In this document: positions 23,039 to 33,686 of the stretch, in pieces | Numbering within the stretch: position 1 is the first letter of the stretch | Layout: each line of letters opens with the position of its first letter | NCBI RefSeq assembly: GCF_048544455.1 | Contig: NC_133526.1 | Location: forward strand, 4,914,001 to 4,978,000 | Length of the DNA stretch: 64,000 nucleotides | Direction of reading: 5' to 3' | Origin: Silene latifolia | Lineage: Eukaryota > Streptophyta > Magnoliopsida > Caryophyllales > Caryophyllaceae | Made by a program: the position numbers and the translations under genes | The notes under the pieces: generated by a model | Seen by the model: the letters and a program-made list of their open reading frames with translations, nothing else | What the model was told of the DNA's origin: nothing | Database searches by the model: none

Positions 23039-23774
23039 CTAGTTGTAGCCAGGTAAAGCGAGTGAAAGTGTTAAGTTAATGCCGCCTTCTCCAGCAGATT
23101 CTTCAGCGGATCCATGACTTGCATTGTAATGAGAATGCTCCTCAGACGCAACACCAGGTATGATACTTGAAACTTGAGAATGCATTCCATTCTTCACACC
23201 AGTAGTCTTAAGCACGGCATCCTAGGCAGAAAGACATCAAATAACAAGAAACGGTAACAGTGAACACTTCTGACTACACCATGTGTTTCTTACAATTGCA
23301 TATTGCATTTTTGGGTGAAAATATATTTCTGTCAAATGTTTTTTCTTATGAAAATGTAGATGTTTTAGTGTTTATTTCTTAGCATTTTACAGAGGACTGA
23401 CCTCAAACAGTTAAATGAGAAAGCTAATGTAAAACAGGATAAATATTTCTTAGCAAAGAAAATACCTTTTTAGAAAGAGTGCCATCCTCCTCGACATGCC
23501 AGCCAGCTTCATCACATAGAGCCTTCAAAAGATCATTGTTTTCAGCATGTTTAGGTAACCTATAATTCCCATGAAGTCGGAGTCCCAAGTATATCCTCCG
23601 AGAGATTTCTCGCCTTCTCTTTTCCCTCTCCTTGTTTTGTTCACGCTCTTTCTCTGTAGGAAACCGTAAGGACGTGACTACACCCGTCTTCGTGAACCTA
23701 CGCACAACCCAAGGCTTTCTGCTATCTTTAATGCAGCCTCTTGGCCTTGCGTGCGTAGCCTTCTTCATTATCAT
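23039..23774 (-). CDS. short BES1/BZR1-family protein with C-terminal EAR motif
   Basis: Two exons, 23774-23466 and 23221-23039 (phase 0), give 163 residues. Residues 40-103 form the BZR1 N-terminal DNA-binding domain, a bHLH-like fold: [40 protein letters not shown] and [16 protein letters not shown]. Family members bind E-box/BRRE sites and control brassinosteroid genes. Exon 2 is Ser/Gly/Glu-rich and ends in [12 protein letters not shown], an LxLxL EAR repression motif. Canonical BZR1/BES1 proteins are about 300-340 residues with a Ser-rich GSK3 phosphorylation region and PEST; these are almost wholly missing here. The protein may therefore be a small constitutive repressor, which is inference. 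The intron has AG-GT borders of standard form. Confidence 0.85.
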
Positions 23775-23955
23775 GTTTGTTCTTAAACTATGCTTCTTGT
23801 AATATAATATAATTCTGAAGCTCCTACTTATATGTTGTATGGAAAAGGGGATATTTATAGAAGTTTATTAAACTTGTGTTAATACCATTAGATCAGGTGG
23901 TGTAGGTAATGGTTAGGAGCATCATCCGACGGCCGACATTAATCTTGAAGATATA

Positions 23956-23992
<37 letters not shown>

Positions 23993-24920
23993 ATGGAAAA
24001 TTTTGGAAGTACTAGGATGATGTACTAAAGAGGCCAAATATGGCATATTAAGGCTAATTTCCAGGCAAAATGTTTGCAGAGACAGGAATATGGTACATGG
24101 TGTGCTGATAAAAAGAGCATAGTACATGACATGCAAATCCTGTTAACTGTTGGATTACTGCTAATTCCTTAACAAAGCTGCCTCAGGTTTTACTGATCAC
24201 CTTTATTTTCTTTTATTTTTTAACATCTCCGTTTTAACTTTTAAATTGGGTATAGGTACGTACTCACTCCGTCTCAATCATTTGTTTATCTTTGATTAAA
24301 ATACTCATCATAAAGAATGAAAACGATAGCTAAATGATTGAAACGAAGATATTGTGTTTTTCTCGGAGTGAAAGTAGTAGGGCTTTAGCAAAAAAGAAGA
24401 AAAAGCAAAGTTAGCATGTAAGACATGAGTTATATGTTTCTGTTTTTTACTGAAAAGATTGTGTACTGTTGTTACAGTAAAGTTAAGAAAAGACAGTAAA
24501 TTGAAATTGCATGTATTACTTAATTAATCTCCCTTTCATTTCCTTTCCCCTTCTTTTCTTGTGCTAGTTATGTCGGATTTGTCTGCATGGTAAAATAATT
24601 TTGCTAGAACATTATAAACAGCAAAAAAAAAAAATCACCTATTTACTCCGTAACTCTTATGGGCGCAACTAGGCCGGTCTACGTGTTTTACTCATTTGCA
24701 CCAAGGGGCAATGACTTGTAGGTTCGTTCTACCTCTTATTTTTTTTCAAGACGGATCTACCGTTATTGAAAAAGAGAACGATAGTGATGGAGATTATGCA
24801 GGAAACTTAACCAAGACCATGGTAAAATGTCATGTACTCGTTTCTTCAGAAAATTGCAAAATGTAAAACAGATAAGTAAACTGACTAAAAATATTAACCC
24901 ACCAAAATGTTACTCGTGTT
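23775..24920. other. intergenic between BZR1-like and DREB2 genes
   Basis: It has a (TA)n/(A)n run at 23950-23992 in the BZR1-like upstream region. Near 24265-24360 there is a Stowaway-like fragment (CTCACTCCGTCTCAATCATTTGTTTATC ends with a weak inverse partner at 24330-24375). No gene seen. Confidence 0.45.
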
Positions 24921-26021
24921 TCAGAGACCATCAAATAGAATTTTCACTAATTCTTCAGTATGTGCACCTAAACCCTTGAATTCAGTAACATCAACATCAA
25001 GTTCGAGTACACCGGCCTTTCTATCATCCCATTTATCATGTGAAGCAACTGATGATGGAAAATATTCTGCAGGTGTCTCAGGAAAACCAGCATTATGTTG
25101 ATCCTGAAGTATATCATCTACTGATACACTTAACCAGTCATTGCAGCTGCTCGTATGGCATTTTTCATCATTCGTCTCCTCCCAATTATTACTCTCTTCC
25201 TTTATATAATCTTTACCGACATCACTTATCGTACTAGTTTCACATTCATTCGCACCAAAATTCTCTGAATTCACTCTGTCAGGTTTCAGGCAATGAACAG
25301 TTTCAGGAAAATTGAGGATAGCAGAAGAGCCATAGAAAACTCGCGCTGCTTCATCATACGCTTGAGCTGCTTCCAAGGCAGTCTGAAAGGTTCCGAGCCA
25401 TAACCGTCTGTTATTACGCCCGGTATCATCGTTTATATAGACAGTGGCAGGTCTGCGAATCTCGGCCACCCATTTACCAGAAACCCTCTGCCTAACACCT
25501 CTGTATTTGCATGTCGAGTTATCAGGACCGCCTTTTCCAGCCATACATCCTCTCTTAGATGTCCAGTGAACTCTTCTTGGTTGATCATAGTTTCTGTCAC
25601 TGTTACTCCATGTTGATAGTATCTCGGATATCGCAATTTGTGAATTCCTACTCCTCTTCTTCGGATTATCCCTTCAATTATATAAATCGAATATTTTAAA
25701 TCAAATGTTTCGAAATGTAAATTAAACAGAGATATTCTACAAATGAGAAGGGGTAATCACTTATCACATGTTAAGTAATAGGAAATCGTCCATACGATTA
25801 CCATAAAATTGAAGTCTTACAAATCATCGTCTAGAATCGTCTTATAATTTGACGAGCAATACCAAATACTAAGAAATTCACATTAATCTCAAAATTAGAT
25901 TGTTTTACACGAGAATAATCGCCATAGAACAACACTATCAACACACTTGATCAGTGAACATGCAAAGAGTAGTAGAAACAAACCTGTGATTCGTAAGATT
26001 ATCTTTCGTTCCTAAAGGCAT
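24921..26021 (-). CDS. DREB2: DREB2-type AP2/ERF transcription factor with an altered DNA-contact residue
   Basis: A tiny first exon, 26021-25984 (38 bases), joins the main exon 25671-24921 in phase to give 262 residues. A basic nuclear signal ([10 protein letters not shown]) is followed by a DREB2-style block (ISEILSTW), the [13 protein letters not shown] motif and an AP2 domain at about residues 69-134 ([19 protein letters not shown] ... [22 protein letters not shown]). The RGCM.GKGGP block and the microexon are hallmarks of DREB2, a drought- and heat-response activator of DRE/CRT promoters. Two positions differ from the family: the Trp of QRTWGKW is Ser77, and the Glu of IREP is Arg86. That Trp contacts DNA in the AtERF1 structure. 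The loop before RRLWLG is also longer than usual. DNA preference may have changed. Confidence 0.92.
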
Positions 26022-27346
26022 AATTGTTTTTTTTTTTCTCTTCGCCTTTTTTTTCTCGATATTAAAGATTAAGGAGAAGAATTCTTCTTTTGCTTAAGGG
26101 TTTAGAAGAAGTAGAGATTTATTTGTTGCTTAAGGAAACAGGAGTAGGACGTGATCAACAGAAGGCAAAGAGAACTTTCATGCGATCAGTACGTACAAAT
26201 ATACATATAAATGTAATATATTTCTCCTAAGGCTGATGTCACTGAATATGTTGTACGTTTTAATTTGTTCTTGTACTTTTCTCTAAACAATGTACATGGC
26301 ATTTTTTTTGCCACTTGTTTATACGGTCGTCTTTGGTATTTTTCCTTCTTGTGGTTATTGCTCATTACTTAGCCAGATGTAATTGCCTTGGAGACCAAGG
26401 AATAATGTAGTCGGATTGGTTTCAAGTCGGGTCCATTTAGATCGAATTGTTACAAATTAGTGCATGTTTTGGGTTTTGTTACCGTACTTCAAGCTAATTC
26501 AATTTAGGTTGAATCTTTTGCTAATTAATTTTACACAAGTCGAATCAACCACATGGCTCAGGTCATTAAGTATTACTCCGTATGTTTGAAGCTTGTTTAT
26601 ATTTAACAAAATAGAACATATTTTCAAATTAATCGTCTTGTTATTTTGGGTTATTTGAGTACTTTTGATCTGGTCAACTTAGATTCGAGGTGGTTTAAGA
26701 TTAAGTTAATCACTATCCCTAAAGCGTGGTCTCTTTGATCACCAAGTCAATCACCCAAATATTTAACAATAAGGTACAAAACAAATTGAAGGTATATTTT
26801 AAGGTATTTTAATGCAGAATTTGTGTTCTTTTAGCTCTTCCGCCGAAAGCATGCTCTCTTTCATCAAATATAATCACTATCTCATAATCACGGATTTACG
26901 GTTGGTTATAAACATTATAATTATTACACCAATTCTTATTTCAGACCGTATTCATCTTATTAGGAGGGCTCTCCCAGGTGATTAAAATAGAAGTGAAAAT
27001 AAAATGAAATTATAAAACGTTTTAAATTAAGCAGTTTTAAATTTCACTAAACAAATCATAGAGGGACAATAAATTAGAGAGCTCTCTAATCGAATCATAG
27101 AGGGACAATAAGTTGAAGTAGATCATAGTAGTTGTCTACAGATACATCTACTTGTTTACAAATATCGGTTTAACCTCGGATCGAGTCGACAACTCTAATC
27201 GAATCTAATTGACCTATCCAATCGAATTTTGAGCGACCCTCGCGATTACAAGTCTGTCATCATTCCAAGATTGCTAACTTGCTGCTATTCAAACCCAAAC
27301 TTCCTGACAATAACGACAATTAATTAATTAGGGTTCGAACCTAAAA
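26022..27346. other. intergenic between divergent DREB2 and TatB genes
   Basis: The first 200 bases next to the DREB2 start are TC-rich leader. The rest is AT-rich with a TACTCCGTATG word near 26573 and a short direct repeat (CATAGAGGGACAATAA at 27056 and 27097). No gene. Confidence 0.45.
27328..27335 (-). promoter_or_regulatory. telo-box in the TatB leader
   Basis: TTAGGGTT, the inverse of AACCCTAA, lies 11 bases before the ATG. Telo-boxes are common in plant genes for ribosome and organelle biogenesis. Confidence 0.4.
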
Positions 27347-29437
27347 ATGTTGGGACTATCATATGGAGAAATTTTCCTAATCCTTGGCGCAACTGCTGCC
27401 CTAATTGGTAATCACTCCCTTACCCATTTCAATTCCTTCAAAATTACAATCTGGGTACTTGTTAATTTCTCACATTGTTGCATCAATAATATGATTGATT
27501 GAAATAATTGTATGGTGAAATTATATGAACAGGGCCAAAAGATTTGCCAATAATTGCAAGAACAGCAGGGAGATTTGCAGGGAGAGCAATTGGGTATGTT
27601 CAATTAGCTCGTGGACAATTTGAAAATGTTATGCAACAATCTCAATTTCGTCAGGTTATTTCTCTCCTTTAAATTTAATTTGTTGTAATTTATGATATTA
27701 ATGATGTAATGATGTGGGATTGAATGATTGATTTGATGTAACTTAGGTAATTTAGCATTTACAACACAAATTCTTGTTTAAGACGGCAATATCCGTCTTA
27801 AACTTAACGGATCAATTATGGTAGATGAAGGGACTACCAAAAGATTTGTCCTTTTGACTTGTTATCATCTTATGAGGATACTGCCGTCCTAAGAGAGACT
27901 TACTGAATTTACAATGTTATTGTGGAGCAAATTCATGTGGAATAAAGTCAATAAACTCCTGTTCGGGGTTGGTGTTAGGGGTGGAGCCAGAATTTGAAGG
28001 TAGCGGGATTGACCTAAATTAATATTTTAGGGGGTGAATTAGTAATGTGAGTTATTGTAAGATACAGTAGTACATTATATGAAAAGAGAAAGGCTAAAAG
28101 AATTGATCAAAAGTTCGTGTTTTTCATTGCTTAGGGCAGGCGAAAGCTCTGCAGTGTTCCTGCTCCGACACTGGTTCATCTAATCATGAAAATGTGATCT
28201 AAGGATTCTAAGCTGATTAGTAAGGCAATGGAGGATAAAAATATCAAAAAATTTAACTAAAAAGTTCGTATTTTTCATTATTTTAAGAGAAGCAGCAGTC
28301 ACCTGCTAGTGCTAGCCCCCTTGCTAACGTCTAAGTTGATGTATTCTTGTTATTGTAGTCAGTAGATTGATGTGTGTTTTGCTTGTGTTGTTCATCATAT
28401 GCTCAATGATTTAATGGTTAGGTTTAACTAATTGTTTACATGATGGAAGTCGGAGATTTGTTTGGTTTGTGGGTTCCGTTGATTTTTTTCAGGTGTTGGG
28501 TGATATTTGAATGTGTTTGTTTTGCTAATAATTTGCCCAAAGTTAGTGTGCTTATATATATTTAGCGACCTGTTATTTTTACAGGTAAATAAAGAACTGC
28601 AGGATACAATGGCGCAACTAGAGGCTATTCGCTATGAAATTCGCAGCTTTTCTATCATGAATCCTGGTCCTATGACCCAGAAGCTTATGGATAATGCAAC
28701 TCAAGCTACTACCGAGACAGGTGTTATGAATATGTGATTCTAGTGCTCATTTCACAAGTTTCCTTATTACATAGCTATCTAAGAAGATATCGTGTGGTTT
28801 TCTAGGAGATATTAAGGATACTGGACCATCAACTCAAAGTGTAGAAAGCCGGGGAGTAGGCACACATCCAGCTCAACACCTGCAACACCAACAACCAAGA
28901 TACAATTTCAAGGCTGAGACCCATGCATTTAAGGTTTGATAGCGCGGTTACTTTTTGTGTGCATGTGTACCCAAATATTTACATGCAAGCTTAGAGAGAT
29001 ATTTCTGTATAGGAGCATACCTCAGCGGCGTCAGTATCATCTAATTTGCTTAGCCAAGCAAGTATGTATGCTAAGTTGGCAGAATCTCAGGCTTTAAAAG
29101 CTGGGGAAGTAGAAGGTAGTGGAGATCTGGATAAAATCAATGATCAACCAGGCCTCTTGTCTGTCCTTCCCGTATCTGCTGAAAGTGCAGGGTTATTGCC
29201 CAAACGTCAAGGTATAGCTGCTCAACTGCCTGTTGCAATAACTATTTTACACTTTAAGATGCTTGTTATAAAAGAGAGAACATTTTTTATGGTAAGTATA
29301 TAGGCTCATTGGTTTTCATGGTTTCAGGTGAAGTAACAGGTTCTGACATTGTTTTAGAAGCGGTATTGGAAGCAGAAGTAGCAAGAAATGCCAAAGAATT
29401 TTTCTCTCAGCCCCAAAACCAGATCAAATATGAATGA
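27347..29437 (+). CDS. TATB: mitochondrial TatB, twin-arginine translocase subunit
   Basis: Six exons in matching phase: 27347-27407, 27533-27654, 28585-28720, 28806-28933, 29013-29211 and 29328-29437, giving 251 residues. The N-terminus MLGLSYGEIFLILGATAALI is a single membrane span with Glu8, followed by Gly21-Pro22; both fall at the same positions as in bacterial TatB. An amphipathic helix follows (KDLPIIARTAGRFAGRAIGY) and then a charged, likely soluble tail. The sequence matches the plant mitochondrial TatB type (Arabidopsis At5g43680 as I recall). With mitochondrially encoded TatC it forms the inner-membrane pathway thought to insert folded proteins such as the Rieske protein. There is no cleavable presequence, as in the family. 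Intron 2 (930 bases) holds a foldback fragment near 27772-27900. Confidence 0.92.
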
Positions 29438-30339
29438 TAAGGTATGTTTGTTTCATCCTTTGTATGCATCGTTGCTTCAAGTTGAATGAGTAGCTTAATA
29501 GAAATATAGAATATCCAGGGTTAATGAATCATGCTCTCAAATTTTTTAGACCCATCACAACGGAAAAATGCTGCTCTAGTAATTACTCTAGAGAATTAAC
29601 TCATGAGTATTTACCTCTGCGTGATCCTCCTTCCACTCTTCCAGTGCAGGCGTGTTGTCGTTTTACTGCTTAGGTTCTCTGCTTGTTACATCTAGTCATC
29701 TAGTCTTGATGCACCAGTAAACATATATCAAATATTATAACCCTTACTAGTTACTACTGTGGTAAATAATACTATTAGAGTCTTAGTGAAATTGAGACTT
29801 GTCGGTGGAGGATTTAGAGGAAAAGGGAAGGGAAGGTAAAGGCAGGCGGACAATTTCTATCTGTTGGCCTGTAATATGGATTGCAGTGGAAATGGTGGTA
29901 TCCATTTTTCCTCCAACAAGGTAACTTCAAGTCCTTTCAACAAACGAAAAATTTCAAAGGAAAATATATGGTCTGTTGTTCTCCTCCTCTGTCTCCTCCC
30001 ACCCCGTCTCCTCTACCATTGTATCCAGACAAACTCTCATCAAAACTTTAACTTGTTTATGTAGCTTTGATTGCAAGTTTATTTCATTATTATAGCCCTA
30101 TAGGTCTCATGGACTCATGGTAAGTGTCCTTCTGTGTAGAAGTCTGAATCATGAAATTCAGAAAGTTTCTTTCGTGCTGTTAATGGGTTTAAGTCTTGAG
30201 ATCGAGTTTCTCGTAGTGCTACTAATGTGTAATGTAGTTCATTTCTGATAAGTTGATTGGGCTGAATCAGCGAAATTTCTGTCTCTGCACCTCTGTGTCC
30301 TTTGGGCATCTGTGTCTGTGTTTCATTCCTCGTGTATTA

Positions 30340-30480
30340 TGTAAGCACGCTGCTTTCACTGATTGCAAGTTTATGCCTTTATGGTGCTCAGAAACAATGG
30401 TGAAACAAATTGAAGACTCCTTGGATGAGTTCAGCACAAAGACATTGCAATTGTGTCAATCGACGATAAGGTACAATAAG
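30340..30480 (+). other. possible small exon, unassigned
   Basis: An open frame reads TDCKFMPLWCSETMVKQIED and continues SLDEFSTKTLQLCQSTIRYNK up to a donor (AAG then GTACGT at 30481). The polypyrimidine/CAG at about 30850 would add VAHMS and a stop. The amphipathic character looks like a real peptide but I know no parent. It may be a distant 3' exon, a gene remnant or chance. Confidence 0.25.
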
Positions 30481-32483
30481 GTACGTCATACTCAATCTTA
30501 CTCCATATAATCTTTGGTCTATTAGAGACACTCCAAGATTGTCTTAAATTACAGTTTTGAGACATGATCTCGGGCTGTGCGTCCTATAACAAGGTTGATT
30601 TCGCATCAAATATGGTCGTGATAACTTGCACAATCTTGGCAACTTGGTTGCAGTATGGTGTCGCGGCCTTTTAATCACATGACTCCATCGTCTACAAAGT
30701 CAATTTTAATAGATTATATATTTATATTTTGCTTACGACTGAGCCTGAGAGTGGTTTCTTGTACTCACAGGATGCATTAATTCACTACTAACTAAAGTTC
30801 CAATTTCCGTTCCTCATCTTCTAACCGTCATGATATCCGTTTGTTTTTGCAGGTAGCGCATATGAGTTAATTTCGGATTGACAGCAAGGGATTGCTAACC
30901 AATTCTGGCATTCTTGGAGATCACGTCAAAACCGTCCTATGATGAAGTATGCCTTTTTTTTTGCTGCATCTCTTGGGTGAGACTTCATAGATATTAGGCA
31001 TATTACATCCAAATGTCCAATGGTAGATTTGAATGGTCGAGTTTTCGTTTTATGTTTTCTAGAATTTTTTCCGGCACAGATTCTAGAATAGGAACCGTCA
31101 TGGCATTCAACAGTAGACTAACTGCGAAGTGCAAACGACCACAAAGCCTGGAAACATGACAACCCAATCACTTTAGATGAATAATTTGTGTATATGAAAT
31201 TATGAATGTCATATTTTTGTCATACTAGCGAGAACAATTGTTCACTATCATCAGCTTGCACCAGTAAAGACCCTTATTGCGTTCGGGGTACCTAGTTATT
31301 TTGCGACCATATCTTTCAGCAAAGTAGCGACATTGATGAAAAAATCGTCTAAAAATATTGCATCATTTTTATACCAACCTTGTGTAAAGTGGCTAAAAAA
31401 GTGCATGTTTCTGTATGGGATTCTGCCAAGTAAAATGCAATGGCTCTACCGGGGGTTGAGTCTAATACACCCTCTTATTAATCTCATACGTAATAGATTA
31501 CTTGTATTATTTACGTTTCATTAAAATACTTTTCACAAAAAAGATAAAATTGTAAAGAATATGTTGAATGAGGTGGGTATGTTATACCGACTTATACTAC
31601 TCCGTACATGAAATGGTGATACTAAGGTAAGACCCTATTTTTTTGGAATTAAATTTTCTAAACTATTTTAAACGAAATTTGGAAGATCTGAACGGAACTA
31701 AGAGTGAAGGTGGGTATGAATTGAAATGAATGTTTTTTAATTGAATTTATATGATCTGAACTGATAGGATTTGAACTTTCGTTAACCGAACTTATAGAAC
31801 TTGAATATGGCTTTCACAACCATACTACTGTAATGTAAGACTTTTGCTATCTATCAAAAAAAAAAAAAAACTTATAAAACTTGAATTGAGCGTAATGGGG
31901 ATGACACTAGGTCCATCTGAATATTGCCTAAAAAACTCGTATCACCGGATGACTTCTACCTCTTTTGGTATACCATAGGCAAAATTGACCAAACCTGAGT
32001 AACCCGACTCGACAGCGCCAACTAAGGATCCAAATTTGACCCTAATCCAAATTAACTCAACTTTAATTCAACTGATCAATTCGACCCAAATTAACTAGGC
32101 CCAAATTTTTTAAAACTCGAACTAATCAGACCCGAGTTAATCCGACTCAAACACAATTCAATTGATCCATTTATCACGACTAGGTACACCCAACCGTTAT
32201 TTCCATCTGTTTTAGTAGGTAGGAAGGGCTCGTGAATCGTGAAAAACCCTGCAAAAAAAAAAAAGTGTTCCAGCGAACGGAGGGGAATGAGAGAGAAGTC
32301 CTAGGATAGAGGGACAGCACACAAGATTGCAGACTTTCCACATTTCCATACATAATATGATTGTAAACGTGTCAAAACCAGAGGAAAGCATAGTGGCGCT
32401 CACCTTATGCATCATCAGTCTTCCTTCTGCAGTTTATGCTGACGACTCCTGGCCCTTTGTGTTTTCCTATAGACAAATTATTA

Positions 32484-32899
32484 TTTCCTCCGTTCCGATC
32501 AATTATTATCCTCTGATTTTAGTATAAAGATCAAAATAAGGAAATAGGGTCAATTATAAAATTATAAATAGGCCAAATTAAGTGTGAAAGATCAAATTGT
32601 TTATCAAATACAATCCTAAAATAGAAACAACAACAATTGACCAAGACATCCCAAAATAATACTCCCTCCGTCCCGGTCAATTGTTGTCCTTTGGTTTTGG
32701 CACACAGACCAAGAAAAGTGGAGGGAGCCAATTACTAAATGACAAGTGGCACAAATTGAGTGTAAATGATCAAATTGCCCATTAAATTCATTCTTAAAAT
32801 AGAAAGGACAACAATTGACTGAAACACCCAAAAATGGAAAAAGACAACAAATGACCGGAACAGAGAGAGTATAGGACAACAAATGAGCGGGACGGAAGA
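32484..32899. mobile_element. Stowaway MITE, outer copy, split by another
   Basis: The left end TTTCCTCCGTTCCGATCAAT and right end GAGCGGGACGGAAGAAA are inverse, with TA on both sides. The element is interrupted at a TA by the inner Stowaway at 32662-32869. Tc1/mariner-type, no coding. Confidence 0.8.
32662..32869. mobile_element. Stowaway MITE, inner copy
   Basis: The ends are CTCCCTCCGTCCCGGTCAAT and inverse GACCGGAACAGAGAGAG, flanked by TA at 32660-32661 and 32870-32871. Same family as the outer copy and as 43826-44031. Confidence 0.85.
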
Positions 32900-33150
32900 A
32901 ATATTTAAAATGGGTGTATTATTTCGTGTCAAATTTTAACACGGTTCAAATAATATAAATAGCATAAAACCAGAATACATAAAAAAAAGTAAAATATTTA
33001 TCTTAACTATTCAAATAAGTTGAACATTAACTCGTTTTAATATTAAATCGGATACCTCGGTCTTATAAACGGCGGATTGTTGCCTATAAGTAATCCTTAG
33101 ATTTGTACGTTGGCCTTTACTTTCTCCCGAAAGCTCTTCCTTACTTACTA

Positions 33151-33478
33151 CTCCCTCCTATTCTACATAACCTTCCCTATTTCCCTTTTTATCTATTCAC
33201 AATATCTTCCCTCTTTCCTTATTTAGTAAAGTTTTATACTTATTTTAATCAACTCACCCCACAACAATACCCCACAATACCCATACTTTATCTTATTTTA
33301 ATCACCTTACCCCACAACAATACTTATTTTAATCAACTCACCCCACAATAATACCCCACAATACCTTCCCTCTTTCCAATTATCTCACCCCACCACAATA
33401 CTTTAACTTATTTAATTCAAACACCCTTAATTTTCGTGCCATCCATGAATAGAGAAGGTTATCGGGAATAGGAGGGAG
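33151..33478. mobile_element. Stowaway-like MITE, second family
   Basis: The ends CTCCCTCCTATTC and GAATAGGAGGGAG are inverse and flanked by TA. The centre holds repeated blocks (CACCCCACAACAATA) about 60-65 bases apart. It lies about 200 bases upstream of the first exon of the plus-strand DREB2. Confidence 0.8.
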
Positions 33479-33686
33479 TACATACGTATAACGTGTTATA
33501 ATAACGTATTCTCATATATCATATGTTTCCTCCTTACTAAGGTAATGTAGTGCTATAATAATATACCAACTACGTGCTATAACGTCTTACAACTTATAAG
33601 TTATAACCAAGTAACTAACATACGTATATATAGTTCAAAAAAAGGGAAAAAACTTGAGTTGATTCACTTCCAAAGTTTCAACTAAT

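Larger units (their letters stand above)
29438..33150. other. long intergenic stretch with MITEs and a possible exon
   Basis: The first 100 bases after TatB may be 3' untranslated. A possible exon at about 30340-30480 is listed separately. Around 31980-32170 are many GACCC/GACTCG words like those in plant repeats. Nested Stowaways lie at 32484-32899. I recognise no other gene. Confidence 0.4.

Noticed and set aside
32531-32932. Cys/Phe-rich minus-strand frames
   Set aside because: They lie across the nested Stowaway MITEs.
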